A stretch of DNA of 45,823 nt from Mesorhizobium sp. LSJC280B00 (GTDB taxonomy: Bacteria; Pseudomonadota; Alphaproteobacteria; Rhizobiales; Rhizobiaceae), in assembly GCF_000502835.1 (NCBI RefSeq), contig NZ_AYVL01000023.1, forward strand, positions 11,752-57,574. Direction: 5' to 3'. The position numbers and the translations under genes were made by a program. The notes under the pieces are model-generated. The model did no database searches. It was not told where the DNA came from and worked only from the letters and a program-made list of their open reading frames with translations. This document shows positions 32,339 to 40,783 of this stretch, one piece after another. Every line of letters starts with the position of its first letter. The first letter of the stretch is position 1.

Positions 32339-32716
32339 ATGCTGGTCAAGGTCGCCAACAAGGATACCGAAAGCGTCGTCTCGGCACTGATCAAACAGGC
32401 ACGGAAACTCCCCGGCGAACTGTACCAGTCGTTGACCTGGGACCGAGGTAAAGAGCTCGCCGATCACCAGCGCCTGACCTTGGCCTCCGACGTCGAGGTC
32501 TACTTCTGTGATCCGCGGTCGCCGTGGCAGCGCGGCTCCAACGAAAACACCAACCGATTACTGCGCCAATATCTGCCGCGCGGAACCGATCTATCCCTGC
32601 ACAGCCAGACTAAGCTCAGCGCGATCGCACGGCAGCTCAATGAGAGGCCGCGAAAGACCTTGCTTTATCAAACCCCAGCTGAAAAGTTCGCGGAGTGTGT
32701 TGCAGGGATCAGTTGA
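32339..32716 (+). pseudogene. IS30-family transposase, C-terminal remnant
   Basis: 125 residues starting MLVKVANKDTESVVSALIKQ. The text LTWDRGKELADHQRLT, VYFCDPRSPWQRGSNENTNR and LLRQYLPRGTDLS is the catalytic end of IS30 transposases. The N-terminal helix-turn-helix and the first Asp are missing. It is fused back-to-back with the IS481-type remnant at about 32338, so one element inserted in or recombined with the other. Confidence 0.8.
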
Positions 32717-32766
32717 ACCCACCCCGCTAAGCGGGCAGAATTTCTGCGACAGCATTTGCTGAAACC

Positions 32767-34026
32767 CTACTTTACAACAGTGTGGCGCTTCCGGCCGAGC
32801 GAAAGCCGGATCGGGAGGTCTTGGGACGATATCATTGTATCAATCTCGACGAAGTTGCCGTTGATCCGCACACCTCGTCCCGAGATCGCCCTTCGCGCTT
32901 CCCCTTTGGAGGAGGTCAATCCGGCGCGTACCAGCAAATCCACAAGGGCTACTCCGGCCAAGCCCTCGGCGTCATTTAGATGAAGCGTCGGTAGCCCCTC
33001 TGCGGCTTCGCCCTGCCCAAATGCTTGGCTAGCCGTGGCCTCCGCCTGTTTGGCGGCGTTAGTTCCATGTGCCAGGGCCGTAGCTTCGTTGGCCAGACGT
33101 TCTTTGACGGCGTTTAGCTCGGTTCCTTCAGCCTGTCCAAATCGCTCGATCTCGTCCATCGGCAGATCGGTGAAAAGCTTCAGGAACCGAACGACATCAG
33201 CGTCTTCCGTGTTACGCCAGAATTGCCAGTAATCGTATGGCGAAAGGCGATCTTCGTTGAGCCACACAGCTCCGGCAGCCGTCTTACCCATCTTGACACC
33301 TGAAGAAGTCGTCAGAAGCGGCGTAGTCACTCCGAAGACTTCCTTTCCATCCGTCCGCCGTATCAAGTCGATGCCATTGATGATGTTCCCCCACTGGTCG
33401 GCTCCACCCATCTGCAGACGGCAACCGGTCCGGCGGGATAGCTCAAGGAAGTCGAACGCTTGGAGGATCATGTAGTTGAATTCTAAGAAGCTCAGGTTCT
33501 CCTGCTTTTCCAGCCGCGACTTCACACTGTCGAAAGAGAGCATCCGATTGACGGAGAAATGCCTGCCGACGTCTCTCAGCATGTCGATCCAACGAATGCT
33601 GTCCAGCCAGTCGGCATTGTTCACCATCACGGCATCCGTCGGGCCGTCTCCGAAGACAAGGAGACGGTCAAAGACCTTTCTGATCCCTTCAATGTTGGCG
33701 GCGATCCGGTCGTCCGTCAGCATCGGCCGCGCCTCCGAACGGAAGCTGGGATCGCCGATGCGGGTGGTCCCACCCCCAATGAGAACGATGGGTTTATGGC
33801 CAGTCTGCTGAAGATGACGAAGCGCCATGATCAGAAGAAGATGGCCGACATGAAGACTGTCAGCCGTCGCATCGAAACCAGCGTAAGCGGGTACGACGCC
33901 TGCTTCAAAGGCGGCATCGACACCCGGCAGGTCGGTCCCTTGATTTACATAGCCGCGCTCAATGAGCGTCTTCAAAGCGGCCGAACATGGTTCGGAATGA
34001 CCGGTTGATAAATCGGGAAGTGCCAT
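32767..34026 (-). CDS. tyrS: Tyrosyl-tRNA synthetase
   Basis: 419 residues, full length for the bacterial enzyme. Class I marks: YAGFDATADSLHVGHLLLIM (HIGH motif as HVGH), GGADQWGNIINGIDLIRR for tyrosine and tRNA binding, KMGKT as KMSKS, and a C-terminal S4 domain (LVRAGLTSSKGEARRAISGR). It joins Tyr to tRNA-Tyr. AGGAGG lies upstream of the ATG. Its position in a mobile block with IS debris and toxin genes is odd for a housekeeping gene; it may be a second copy. Whether the genome has another tyrS cannot be told here. Confidence 0.9.
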   Translation of the reverse strand: MALPDLSTGHSEPCSAALKTLIERGYVNQGTDLPGVDAAFEAGVVPAYAGFDATADSLHVGHLLLIMALRHLQQTGHKPIVLIGGGTTRIGDPSFRSEARPMLTDDRIAANIEGIRKVFDRLLVFGDGPTDAVMVNNADWLDSIRWIDMLRDVGRHFSVNRMLSFDSVKSRLEKQENLSFLEFNYMILQAFDFLELSRRTGCRLQMGGADQWGNIINGIDLIRRTDGKEVFGVTTPLLTTSSGVKMGKTAAGAVWLNEDRLSPYDYWQFWRNTEDADVVRFLKLFTDLPMDEIERFGQAEGTELNAVKERLANEATALAHGTNAAKQAEATASQAFGQGEAAEGLPTLHLNDAEGLAGVALVDLLVRAGLTSSKGEARRAISGRGVRINGNFVEIDTMISSQDLPIRLSLGRKRHTVVK

Positions 34027-34068
34027 AGGGAATCCTCCTGGTATTGCCGCCAGGGGGTCCTCTCAATG

Positions 34069-34094
34069 AACAAGCCGCCTGACGGCGGCTTGTT
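34069..34094. terminator. Strong hairpin in the tyrS leader
   Basis: AACAAGCCGCC and GGCGGCTTGTT pair perfectly (11 bases) around TGAC. It lies 43 bases upstream of the tyrS start on the minus strand. A second smaller hairpin (CCTGG with CCAGG, near 34036-34054) is next to the ribosome site. A terminator or attenuator is possible. There is no long T-run on either strand. Confidence 0.5.
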
Positions 34095-34247
34095 TCAAGG
34101 CATGATCGAAACGCGCCGCTCCTTATGGAAGCGTCGCATAATAGATTGCAGCGATGGGCGCGGACTTGATCATGTGCCGATGCATAAAGGACTTTATCCG
34201 CACCTGCAAGCAATCTGAAATGGCTACTTCGGGGAGCTGCCGAGCCT

Positions 34248-34307
34248 TTGTCGCGACGATTTTGCAACTGACTTTTGCACCGTCGCAGAACTCAACTTTT
34301 GCGACAA
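34248..34307. repeat. Imperfect palindrome next to the right direct repeat
   Basis: TTGTCGC at the left and GCGACAA at the right, 60 bases end to end. Three copies of a TTTTGC[AG] motif lie inside (34260, 34273 and 34297 area). It ends 2 bases before the direct repeat at 34310. It may be the core or arm region of a recombination site or the end of a transposon. Confidence 0.4.
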
Positions 34308-34309
34308 CA

Positions 34310-34332
34310 TCTCACCAAGGCGTCCGGGCTCT
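34310..34332. repeat. Right copy of the 23-base direct repeat
   Basis: Exact copy of 28361-28383, the 3' end of the tyrosine recombinase gene, followed by a shared A-run and CCCCTCCCCTG. No other part of the recombinase gene is here, so it is not a plain gene duplication. Confidence 0.6.
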
Positions 34333-34378
34333 AGAAAAAAGTCCCCCTCCCCTGTTGCGGTCACTATGCATTTTTATA

Positions 34379-34403
34379 TAGTCACCGTAGTCACAATGGT
34401 CAC
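34379..34403. promoter_or_regulatory. Direct repeats before the antitoxin gene
   Basis: TAGTCAC at 34379-34385, TAGTCAC at 34388-34394 and TGGTCAC at 34397-34403, spaced every 9 bases, with a further GGTCAC near 34359. They lie immediately before the antitoxin's ribosome site and are likely the operator for the Phd-type antitoxin. Confidence 0.45.
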
Positions 34404-34413
34404 GGAGGCCAGA

Positions 34414-34680
34414 ATGCAGTCTGCTCCAAAAGAGGATGCCAACTGGACCGTCGCTCGGGCCAAGGCGCGGCTGTCGGAAGTCATCGAGCGTGCGCAGGCG
34501 GCGCCGCAAACGATCACGCGCAACGGTAGGCCAAGCGTCGTTGTCGTCTCCGCCGAGGAATGGCAACGCAAGACGGTGCGCAAGGGTACGCTTGCGGAGT
34601 TTCTGCTGGAGTCGCCGCTACGCGGCGCGGAACTCGACCTTGAGCGTCAACGCGATGAACCGCGTGATCTGCCGCTGTGA
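34414..34680 (+). CDS. Phd/YefM-type antitoxin
   Basis: Starting at ATG 34414 (GGAGG six bases before) gives 88 residues: NWTVARAKARLSEVIERAQA, then APQTITRNGRPSVVVVSAEE and W. This is the Phd/YefM fold whose N-terminal domain binds DNA. The tail (LAEFLLESPLRGAELDLERQ) binds the toxin. The stop overlaps the next gene's GTG (GTGA). In-frame ATGs further upstream (34366, 34396) would place the operator inside the gene, so were rejected. Confidence 0.8.
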   Translation: MQSAPKEDANWTVARAKARLSEVIERAQAAPQTITRNGRPSVVVVSAEEWQRKTVRKGTLAEFLLESPLRGAELDLERQRDEPRDLPL

Positions 34681-35100
34681 GGCTACTGCTGGACACGAAT
34701 GTCCCTGTCCGAGGTGACAAGGCCGGCGCCGGACGCACGCGTTCTGGAATGGCTGGACAAGCTCGACGAGGATCGCTCGTTCATCAGCGTGGTGTCGATC
34801 GCGGAAATCCGGCGCGGCGTTGCTCTCATGGGCGAGGGTCGGAAGCGTGAGGCGCTGGCCGAATGGCTTGCCCGAGACCTGCCTCAGCGTTTCGAGCAGA
34901 GAGTCCTCCCCGTCGACGAGCCGGTTGCTCTGGCCTGGGGCGATCTGATGGGTCTTGCGAAGCGCCGCGGCCGCGGGCTGACGTCAATGGACGGATTGAT
35001 CGCAGCCACAGCGATTGCCCAGGAGCTCACTCTGGCAACGCGTAATATGAAGGATTTCGAAGGCTTCGGAATAGAGCTCTTCGATCCGTGGACTGCGTGA
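34678..35100 (+). pseudogene. PIN-domain (VapC/FitB-like) toxin gene with an early frameshift
   Basis: From GTG 34678 the text is MRLLLDTNV, then a one-base gain (GTCCCTG for GTCCTG, about 34700) shifts to another frame, in which LSEVTRPAPDARVLEWLDKL, ISVVSIAEIRRGVALM, GLTSMDGLIAATAIAQ and LATRNMKDFEGFGIELFDPW continue to the stop. An ATG at 34699 could start the second part, but it would lack Asp6 of LLLDTNV, the first catalytic acid. The toxin is therefore probably inactive, unless the shift is a reading error. Confidence 0.7.
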
Positions 35101-35273
35101 ATCGCCCAGCACCTCATCCCGAATGCTCGAAGCGAATTTCGAAAAAGAAGTGTGGGTTTGCTCTCATACCCTTTGCTGAAATGTTGTGACAGAGCGCATG
35201 GAATGCCACGCGCTTCAAATCGGAGTAGCCATCCAGGAAGCCTGAAGCCCTTTGAAGCGCATGTCCGTCAGCT

Positions 35274-35321
35274 ATTCATAGCGTGGATGACTTTGATCGA
35301 AACAAACGATTTCATAACTCT
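35274..35321 (+). promoter_or_regulatory. nod box (NodD binding site)
   Basis: ATTCATAGCGTGGATG, six bases, then ATCGAAACAAACGATTT and TAACTCT. This follows the rhizobial nod box, ATCCAT-N-G(T)GTGGATG...ATCGAAACAATCGATTT...AATCT, with only a few changes. NodD with a plant flavonoid would switch on the operon to the right. The nodA remnant starts 64 bases on, and nolO follows at 36022. Confidence 0.75.
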
Positions 35322-35385
35322 TCGGAAATCTTGCATGGACAAAAGCACGTCCGCACCGATCACCCATCCAAGGAGAAAATCTTCC

Positions 35386-35446
35386 ATGCGCCCTGACGTG
35401 CAGTGGAGGTCGTGCCGAGAAGTGAGTTGCAACTGGCCGACCATGT
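35386..35446 (+). pseudogene. nodA: nodA remnant (first 20 codons, frameshifted)
   Basis: After AAGGAGAAAATCTTCC the ATG reads MRPDVQWRSC. Two bases are then missing and the frame continues SELQLADHV. NodA proteins begin close to M...VQW..CWENELQLADHVEL, so this is the head of nodA. After ...ADHV the match stops. NodA is the N-acyltransferase of Nod factor synthesis. Its position right behind a nod box is the standard one. Only the head remains here; a working copy must be elsewhere if the strain nodulates. Confidence 0.65.
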
Positions 35447-36021
35447 CGGCGGTTCGACGCTAGTCGTCCCCAATGTTCCTGAGCTGCGAAGTCTTGCAGG
35501 CGAGCCCGCTGCCCAGCGCGATTCTGCTTGTGGGCGGGCTTATTGCCGCAGGCAGATCCGGTCGGCTCGTCTGGGCAGCGGATTGGAGACCCGGCCGGCA
35601 GCGCTACCATACAACATCAGCGCACTTTACATCTACGCGGTATTGCCGTGCTTCCAGTCGGTGCCATGTTTGGCCGACGCATGACGCGATGCGGCCTCCT
35701 GCACAGCCGAAGGCGTTATCGGATGTGCGACCGGGAAGCAGGTGGACAGTGCAGCACGTGTCACTCGCTGTGCGACGGTCTTTCGGGGAATGAAATCGGG
35801 CCAGTTCACGGCGCGGTGATCCAGCCAAGCTCTCGGCGTCATGGAACGGCAGGCGCCACGATCGAAGCATCTCATGTTGATTCAGGCGGACCCCTTATGA
35901 GGCGTTCTTTGATGCCGGTGATGCCTGACAGGCGGTTGCAGCTGCAAGCGACAATGCGGCCTATTTAGTTGGAAACGGAGGCAGGCCAATTTGGCTTGCC
36001 CGTCACTATGTGGAGAAAGAA
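35447..36021. other. Region between nodA remnant and nolO
   Basis: About 575 bases. Several short frames (for example at 35473-35793 on the plus strand and 35633-35875 on the minus) but none with a recognised domain. It may contain worn parts of other nod genes or an IS. GGAGAAAGAA at its right end is the ribosome site of nolO. Confidence 0.4.
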
Positions 36022-38088
36022 ATGCTGTGTCTAGGAATTAGCGGCGGACTTGACCAAGTCCATGAAAACCGATTCGAGCTTCGGAACGCCTTTATGCACG
36101 ATGGCGCCGCGGTGCTCGTCCGAGACGGACGGGTGATAGCAGCCGTCGAAGAGGAACGCCTCAATCGGATGAAACACTCCAACAAGCTCCCAATTCGTTC
36201 GATTCAATACTGTCTGTCAGCGGCGGGGGTTCAGCTCAACGACATTGATCGTGTCGCGCTCTACGCCAGCGAGCCCTATGCCAACGCCATGCTTGAAGGT
36301 ATGTCCGCATCCCACCCGGACATTCTCTCCATTCCGTTGGATGCTAAAACGTTGGTGCAGGATCTGTTAACGCGTGAGTTCGGCACTAAGTTGGACAGTT
36401 CGCGTATTTCATTCGTAAGTCATCATCAGGCGCACGCCGTGAGCGCCTTTGCAATGTCGGGCTTCGAACAAAGTCTCATTCTAGCGATTGATGGCTCTGG
36501 TGATTTCCTATCGGGCCTCTTGGCGGTAGGGTCTGGCACAGAAATTACGCAACTCGAGGCTTTCCCCGAGAACAATTCTCTTGGGCTGTTTTATCTCGAG
36601 ACGATCCGCTATCTCGGCTACGGCTTGTTCGACGAGTATAAGGTAATGGGACTCGCGCCCTACGGCGACCCCGCTCCCTATCGCGAGCTCTTCGAGCAGT
36701 TCTACGAGCTCTCCGCCAACGGCGGTGGCTACCGTGTTCACCTCGACCGCATCGGTCCGGCGTTGCTCCGCAATATCGAGGTCAGGCGAAAGGGAATGCC
36801 CTTCACCCAGCAGCATCGAGATGTGAGTGCGTCACTGCAGGAAGCGCTTGAGCGGATCGTGTTCCACATTCTCCGGCATCACCGTGAGGCCACCGGCATG
36901 AAGCGGTTGTGCCTGGCGGGGGGGGTGGCCCACAACTGTACGATGAACGGTAAGCTGCTGTATTCAGGGCTTTTCGAAGACATCTTCGTGCAACCCGCGT
37001 CTCACGACGCTGGCTGCGCATTGGGAGCTGCGCTGATAGTCTCTAACGAGATGGGCCGCCCCGCGCCGTGTGAGCGACTGCAGGAGGTCTATTGGGGTCC
37101 TGATCTCGGGAGCGAGCGCGCCGTGCAACAGGAACTGAATGCATGGGCCGGACATCTCGAGGTTGAACGCTCTGATGACGTGGCAAGCAGTGCAGCCGAC
37201 TGGATCGCCAACGGCGCCGTGATCGGCTGGGTGCAGGGTCGTTCGGAGTTTGGGCCACGTGCGCTGGGCAACCGCAGCATTCTTGCCGACCCTCGGCCCG
37301 CCGCAAACAAGGACCGGATCAATGCGATGGTCAAGAAGCGCGAAGGCTATCGGCCCTTCGCGCCATCTGTGCTGGAGGAGGATGCGAGCGAATTTTTCGA
37401 CCTCCCGGACGGTAGGCACGAATTTCCATTCATGAATTTCGTCGTTCGCGTGCGTGACTCAAAGCGCGCCTTGCTCGGTGCCATCACGCACGTCGACGGT
37501 ACCGCTCGCCTGCAAACAGTATCGCACAACGCCAATCCCGCGTACTGGGAGGTCATCAATGCGTTCAAGAAGCGCACAGGCACTCCAATTCTGCTCAATA
37601 CGTCCTTTAACAACAATGCCGAACCGATCGTGGATTCGGTTGCAGACGCGATTGCCACCTTTCTGACGACAGAGCTGGATGGACTTGTGGTCGGGCCCTT
37701 CCTGGTAAAAAAGCGGGCTGCAACGCTGCAGGATTGGACTGCGCTTGCGGTTTCGTTGCCGCCCTATGTGTCCCTCCATCAAACCCGCGCTTACAAAGCG
37801 CCAGATCGTCGGGAAACTCACTGCGAGATCAGCACGACCCACTTCAACAGTGACAGTGTGCGAATTTCACACGACTTGTTTAATCTGCTGATGCGGATTG
37901 AGGGCGAAGCCATGTTGGGAGATCTCCTCAATACAATTGCGCCGGATCAGGCTAAGCGTGACGCTGTGATGGAGGGCCTGCGACGACTGTGGGAGCAGCG
38001 CCTCGTTCGGTTGCATCCCTCACAAGCTGCTCGCACGGATCAAGACTGCGATCAAACGCTGGACCAGCATAACAGGCTCTCAGCGTGA
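36022..38088 (+). CDS. nolO: NolO-type carbamoyltransferase (NodU/CmcH family)
   Basis: About 688 residues starting MLCLGISGGLDQVHENRF; GGAGAAAGAA precedes this ATG, so it is preferred to the GTG at 36010. Family marks: FMHDGAAVLVRDGRVIAAVE, then EERLNRMKHSNKLP, SFVSHHQAHAVSAFAMSG, ILAIDGSGDF, LCLAGGVAHNCTMNGKL, QGRSEFGPRALGNRSILADP and ILLNTSFNNNAEPIVDSVAD. NodU proteins have about 560 residues; the opening and the 110-residue C-terminal extension here fit NolO, which adds a carbamoyl group to the terminal sugar of Nod factors from carbamoyl phosphate. It is probably controlled by the nod box 700 bases upstream. Confidence 0.8.
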   Translation: MLCLGISGGLDQVHENRFELRNAFMHDGAAVLVRDGRVIAAVEEERLNRMKHSNKLPIRSIQYCLSAAGVQLNDIDRVALYASEPYANAMLEGMSASHPDILSIPLDAKTLVQDLLTREFGTKLDSSRISFVSHHQAHAVSAFAMSGFEQSLILAIDGSGDFLSGLLAVGSGTEITQLEAFPENNSLGLFYLETIRYLGYGLFDEYKVMGLAPYGDPAPYRELFEQFYELSANGGGYRVHLDRIGPALLRNIEVRRKGMPFTQQHRDVSASLQEALERIVFHILRHHREATGMKRLCLAGGVAHNCTMNGKLLYSGLFEDIFVQPASHDAGCALGAALIVSNEMGRPAPCERLQEVYWGPDLGSERAVQQELNAWAGHLEVERSDDVASSAADWIANGAVIGWVQGRSEFGPRALGNRSILADPRPAANKDRINAMVKKREGYRPFAPSVLEEDASEFFDLPDGRHEFPFMNFVVRVRDSKRALLGAITHVDGTARLQTVSHNANPAYWEVINAFKKRTGTPILLNTSFNNNAEPIVDSVADAIATFLTTELDGLVVGPFLVKKRAATLQDWTALAVSLPPYVSLHQTRAYKAPDRRETHCEISTTHFNSDSVRISHDLFNLLMRIEGEAMLGDLLNTIAPDQAKRDAVMEGLRRLWEQRLVRLHPSQAARTDQDCDQTLDQHNRLSA

Positions 38089-38664
38089 TAGCGATGCCGC
38101 TATCCAAGCTCGGCGAATAAACGTGTTCATCGACGCCGCCTGCCAGCTCACTGCTGGCAGGCGGTCGACTTCATCACAGGGTTGATTCGTCCACTTCATG
38201 TTGGACGACCCGGACGCGCAGAAAAAAGCGCCTGCGGCGGGTCCTTTGTTAACCACCATGATGCGGGACCACAGCGACAGGGCGTGCCGGAGACGGTCAA
38301 TCCGGCCGGCGATGTCGTCGCCGGCGGCGACGGTCTCATTCAGGATCAGCATCGACCAAAGAGCGAGGCCACTGCCGTTATGCTCGAGATCTGGGGACGG
38401 CGGCTTGGCGATCGCCGTCTACTCGGCGTTTCTCGAACTCACTGCATGCAAGACCGTGACGAAGCCCTTCACATTGCGGGTCGGGACATAGCTGGCTTCT
38501 TGGCGCGCTACCACCGCTAGAGATGCAGACTTCGCCCGACAGCTCCTGCTGGAGCGCGGCTTGGATCTGATGGCAGAATTCTTGCGGAGACGCGGACAAG
38601 TGGGGAGCACTCCAACCCTACACACGCGTCACTGGCTATCAGTGTTGACCGTATAATCTTCGGA
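38089..38664. other. Region between nolO and the GT9 gene
   Basis: About 575 bases. Frames on both strands (38080-38352 minus, 38182-38520 plus) have no recognised domain or good ribosome site and appear to be noise or worn gene pieces. No nod box was seen just before the GT9 gene. Confidence 0.4.
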
Positions 38665-39855
38665 ATGGCAATGGCATATTTTACAAAGCACGACCGCAAT
38701 CAAATTATATACCGCAGCTGGGAAGAGCCGGAACAGTCAAGCGCAAGGATGAGAATTTTGGTCCTCAAGCTTGATCATGTCGGCGACTTTTGGATGTCTC
38801 TAGGGCCCCTAAAGGACCTTCGTCAGCGTTTTGCGCATGCCCACATTACGCTGGTGGTGGGAAGCTGGAACATCGCTACTGCAAAACAGTTCGACCTCGC
38901 CGACGATCACATTGCTTTTGACTTTTTTCCTCGCAACCCAAAAGTCAAAACGCGCAAAAAAGCCGCCGACATAAGGCCGCTGCTGACCGGCGAGTTTGAT
39001 CTTGCCATTGATATGCGTGTTCCGGAAGAAACAAGGCCCATCTTGCTTGAAGTCCCCGCCAGGCACCGTGCGGCGATAGTTGATCCGTACAGCATGCATC
39101 AGATCGATATTGCGATAGCGCCATTCAATCTGAAACTGCGCAGAACCATCCTCTACAAGCTGGTCCAAAAAATAGGGCTTGCTAACAAAATCCCTCGTAG
39201 ATGGCTTGATTGGTTCATTGACCGCAAGCAGGCGCGTCTCCAGCATGTGTCAGAAATCCTCCTCTTTCTGGTCGCAAAGGCAGCTGCCTATTTCGAAAGC
39301 GGAGCGGGTCACCCACAGAATTCGACTACAGGCAATGCCCCGATTGTCGTGGCTCCGTTCTCCAATTCCAGCCTGCGAGATTGGCCGATTGAAAGTTTTG
39401 GCAAAGTTGTCGCTGCTCTTTCGACCCGTGGTGAGGTGGTCCTCGTTGCCCGTGGCGAATGCCTGGAAGCGCTTGAGGAGGTTGCGAACATAGCTCGGGA
39501 TCGTGGAGCCGCGAACATTCGGACGGCTGTCGACTTGTCGGAATTGGAATTCAATTATCTCGTGAATTCGGCCGCGCTCGTCGTTTCGAACAATTCAGGC
39601 ACCGGGCATGTCGCTGCCCAGCTTGGCCGCCCTACTATCGGCATTTTCACGGCGTCACATCTACCGGAGATTTGGGGGTTTCGAGGTCCCCTGGTCAGCA
39701 TGCTTATGAGTGTTATTGAATGTCGCGGGTGTGGTCTGGACCAAGTGCGGCATTGTCCGGTCAAAGTCCGATGCAAGTTCGACATCACGCCGGATCTCGT
39801 GATTGCCGAGGTAAACGCCTTGATGAATCATTGTAAGGGTACGGCACAAGCTTAG
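38665..39855 (+). CDS. Glycosyltransferase family 9 (heptosyltransferase-like)
   Basis: 396 residues, or 368 if the start is at the internal Met at 38749 (MRILVLKLDHVGDFWMSLGP), the usual family beginning. The early D-x-x-GDF/W motif, EFDLAIDMRVPEETRPIL in the middle and the C-terminal LVVSNNSGTGHVAAQLGRPT, then IGIFTASH (sugar-nucleotide binding) define GT9. A Cys set near the end (ECRGCGLDQVRHCPVKVRCK) is common in such enzymes. It would add a heptose or similar sugar to a surface polysaccharide or LPS. The gene is richer in A and T than its neighbours, which suggests a foreign source. Confidence 0.8.
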   Translation: MAMAYFTKHDRNQIIYRSWEEPEQSSARMRILVLKLDHVGDFWMSLGPLKDLRQRFAHAHITLVVGSWNIATAKQFDLADDHIAFDFFPRNPKVKTRKKAADIRPLLTGEFDLAIDMRVPEETRPILLEVPARHRAAIVDPYSMHQIDIAIAPFNLKLRRTILYKLVQKIGLANKIPRRWLDWFIDRKQARLQHVSEILLFLVAKAAAYFESGAGHPQNSTTGNAPIVVAPFSNSSLRDWPIESFGKVVAALSTRGEVVLVARGECLEALEEVANIARDRGAANIRTAVDLSELEFNYLVNSAALVVSNNSGTGHVAAQLGRPTIGIFTASHLPEIWGFRGPLVSMLMSVIECRGCGLDQVRHCPVKVRCKFDITPDLVIAEVNALMNHCKGTAQA

Positions 39856-39967
39856 TGGCTCGCGGTCACCATAACCGCGATTGCCCGGATCTTGGTCGCT
39901 GATTCAATCGCTACAAACATCTAAAGGCCGAAATTCAGAATTGAATCGACTTGGTCGAAGGACCGCA

Positions 39968-40080
39968 GTGGCGATGTCACCCCCTGGGCCGGGCGACCAT
40001 TTCGTTTTCGTTCGCATGCCCGTCCATAGCGACAGCGCCACTAACAGCAGATGAACCACACAAAGTGAGGGAGACCCCAA
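39968..40080. mobile_element. ISL3-type element end, second copy
   Basis: From CACCCCCTGGGCCGGGCGACC to the ACCACACAAAGTGAGGGAGACC at its end, the segment follows 44165-44268, the right end of the ISL3 element, base by base with about ten differences. Both are followed by TTAA-TGCCAAGCGACA. Only the end is present; the transposase part is gone. Confidence 0.65.
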
Positions 40081-40084
40081 TTAA

Positions 40085-40585
40085 GTGCCAAGCGACAGCT
40101 GGCCCAAGGCGCCTGGCTGAAGGCGCATGAAAACCTCGTCATCACCGGGCAGACCGGCACCGGAAAGACTTGGCTGGCCTGCGCCTTCGGACGTCAGGCC
40201 GCCCGGCTCGAATCATTCCGTGCTCTACCTGCGCATGCCGCCTCTGTTCGAAGATCTCGCCCTGGCGCGTCGCGACGGCCGCTTTCCCCGTCTCATCGAC
40301 AAGCTGGCTCGGGTGCAACTGCTCATCCTTGACGACTGGGGCACCCACAGCCTGACCGACCAGCAGCGTCTCGATCTGCTGGAAATCTTCGAGGAACGCT
40401 ATCGCCGGAAATCAACGCTGATCACCGCCCAACTGCCGATCGCCCAGTGGCACGCCATGATCGGCGAGCATGAGAAAGCAAAAAACACCGCTGCCCTTGA
40501 CCGGCGCCGAAAACGGCGAAATCAATCGCAAATGACTTCAACCAGGCAACCGAGCGCCGACCCCATCCTGCTGTCCGCGAATTAG
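40085..40585 (+). pseudogene. istB: IS21-family IstB helper, frameshifted and truncated
   Basis: In one frame: RQLAQGAWLKAHENLVITGQ, TGTGKTWLACAFGRQAARLE, with the Walker A motif GQTGTGKTWL. One extra G then shifts to NHSVLYLRMPPLFEDLALAR, RDGRFPRLIDKLARVQLLIL, DDWGTHSLTDQQRLDLLEIF (Walker B LLILDDWG) and LITAQLPIAQWHAMIGE. The usual end (DAILDRLVHNAHR) has been deleted. Two or more defects mean it is not active. No istA is next to it. Confidence 0.8.
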
Positions 40586-40783
40586 TGAAACTGCTGTCCC
40601 CGATTTAGCGGAACGACTGTCTCGTTTTTGCGAAATACGCACGTCCGACGCAGCTTGCGTTGACAGAGGCGGTTTTACGCGCAATAGCACTTCCGCTCGG
40701 CCTATTTTTGTGGAGTTCAATTGTGGTTCGGCCAAGGGCGCTGGGCGCCGGACCGGCCCCGTGTAAAGAGAGAGAGACCCTGC

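Noticed and set aside
34678..35100. Intact PIN toxin starting at the ATG at 34699
   Set aside because: That start leaves out the first catalytic Asp and the normal start overlaps the antitoxin stop, so a frameshift is the better reading.
36022..38088. nodU as the name for the carbamoyltransferase
   Set aside because: The length, the opening SGGLDQ...HDGAAVLV and the long C-terminal tail fit nolO better than the shorter nodU.
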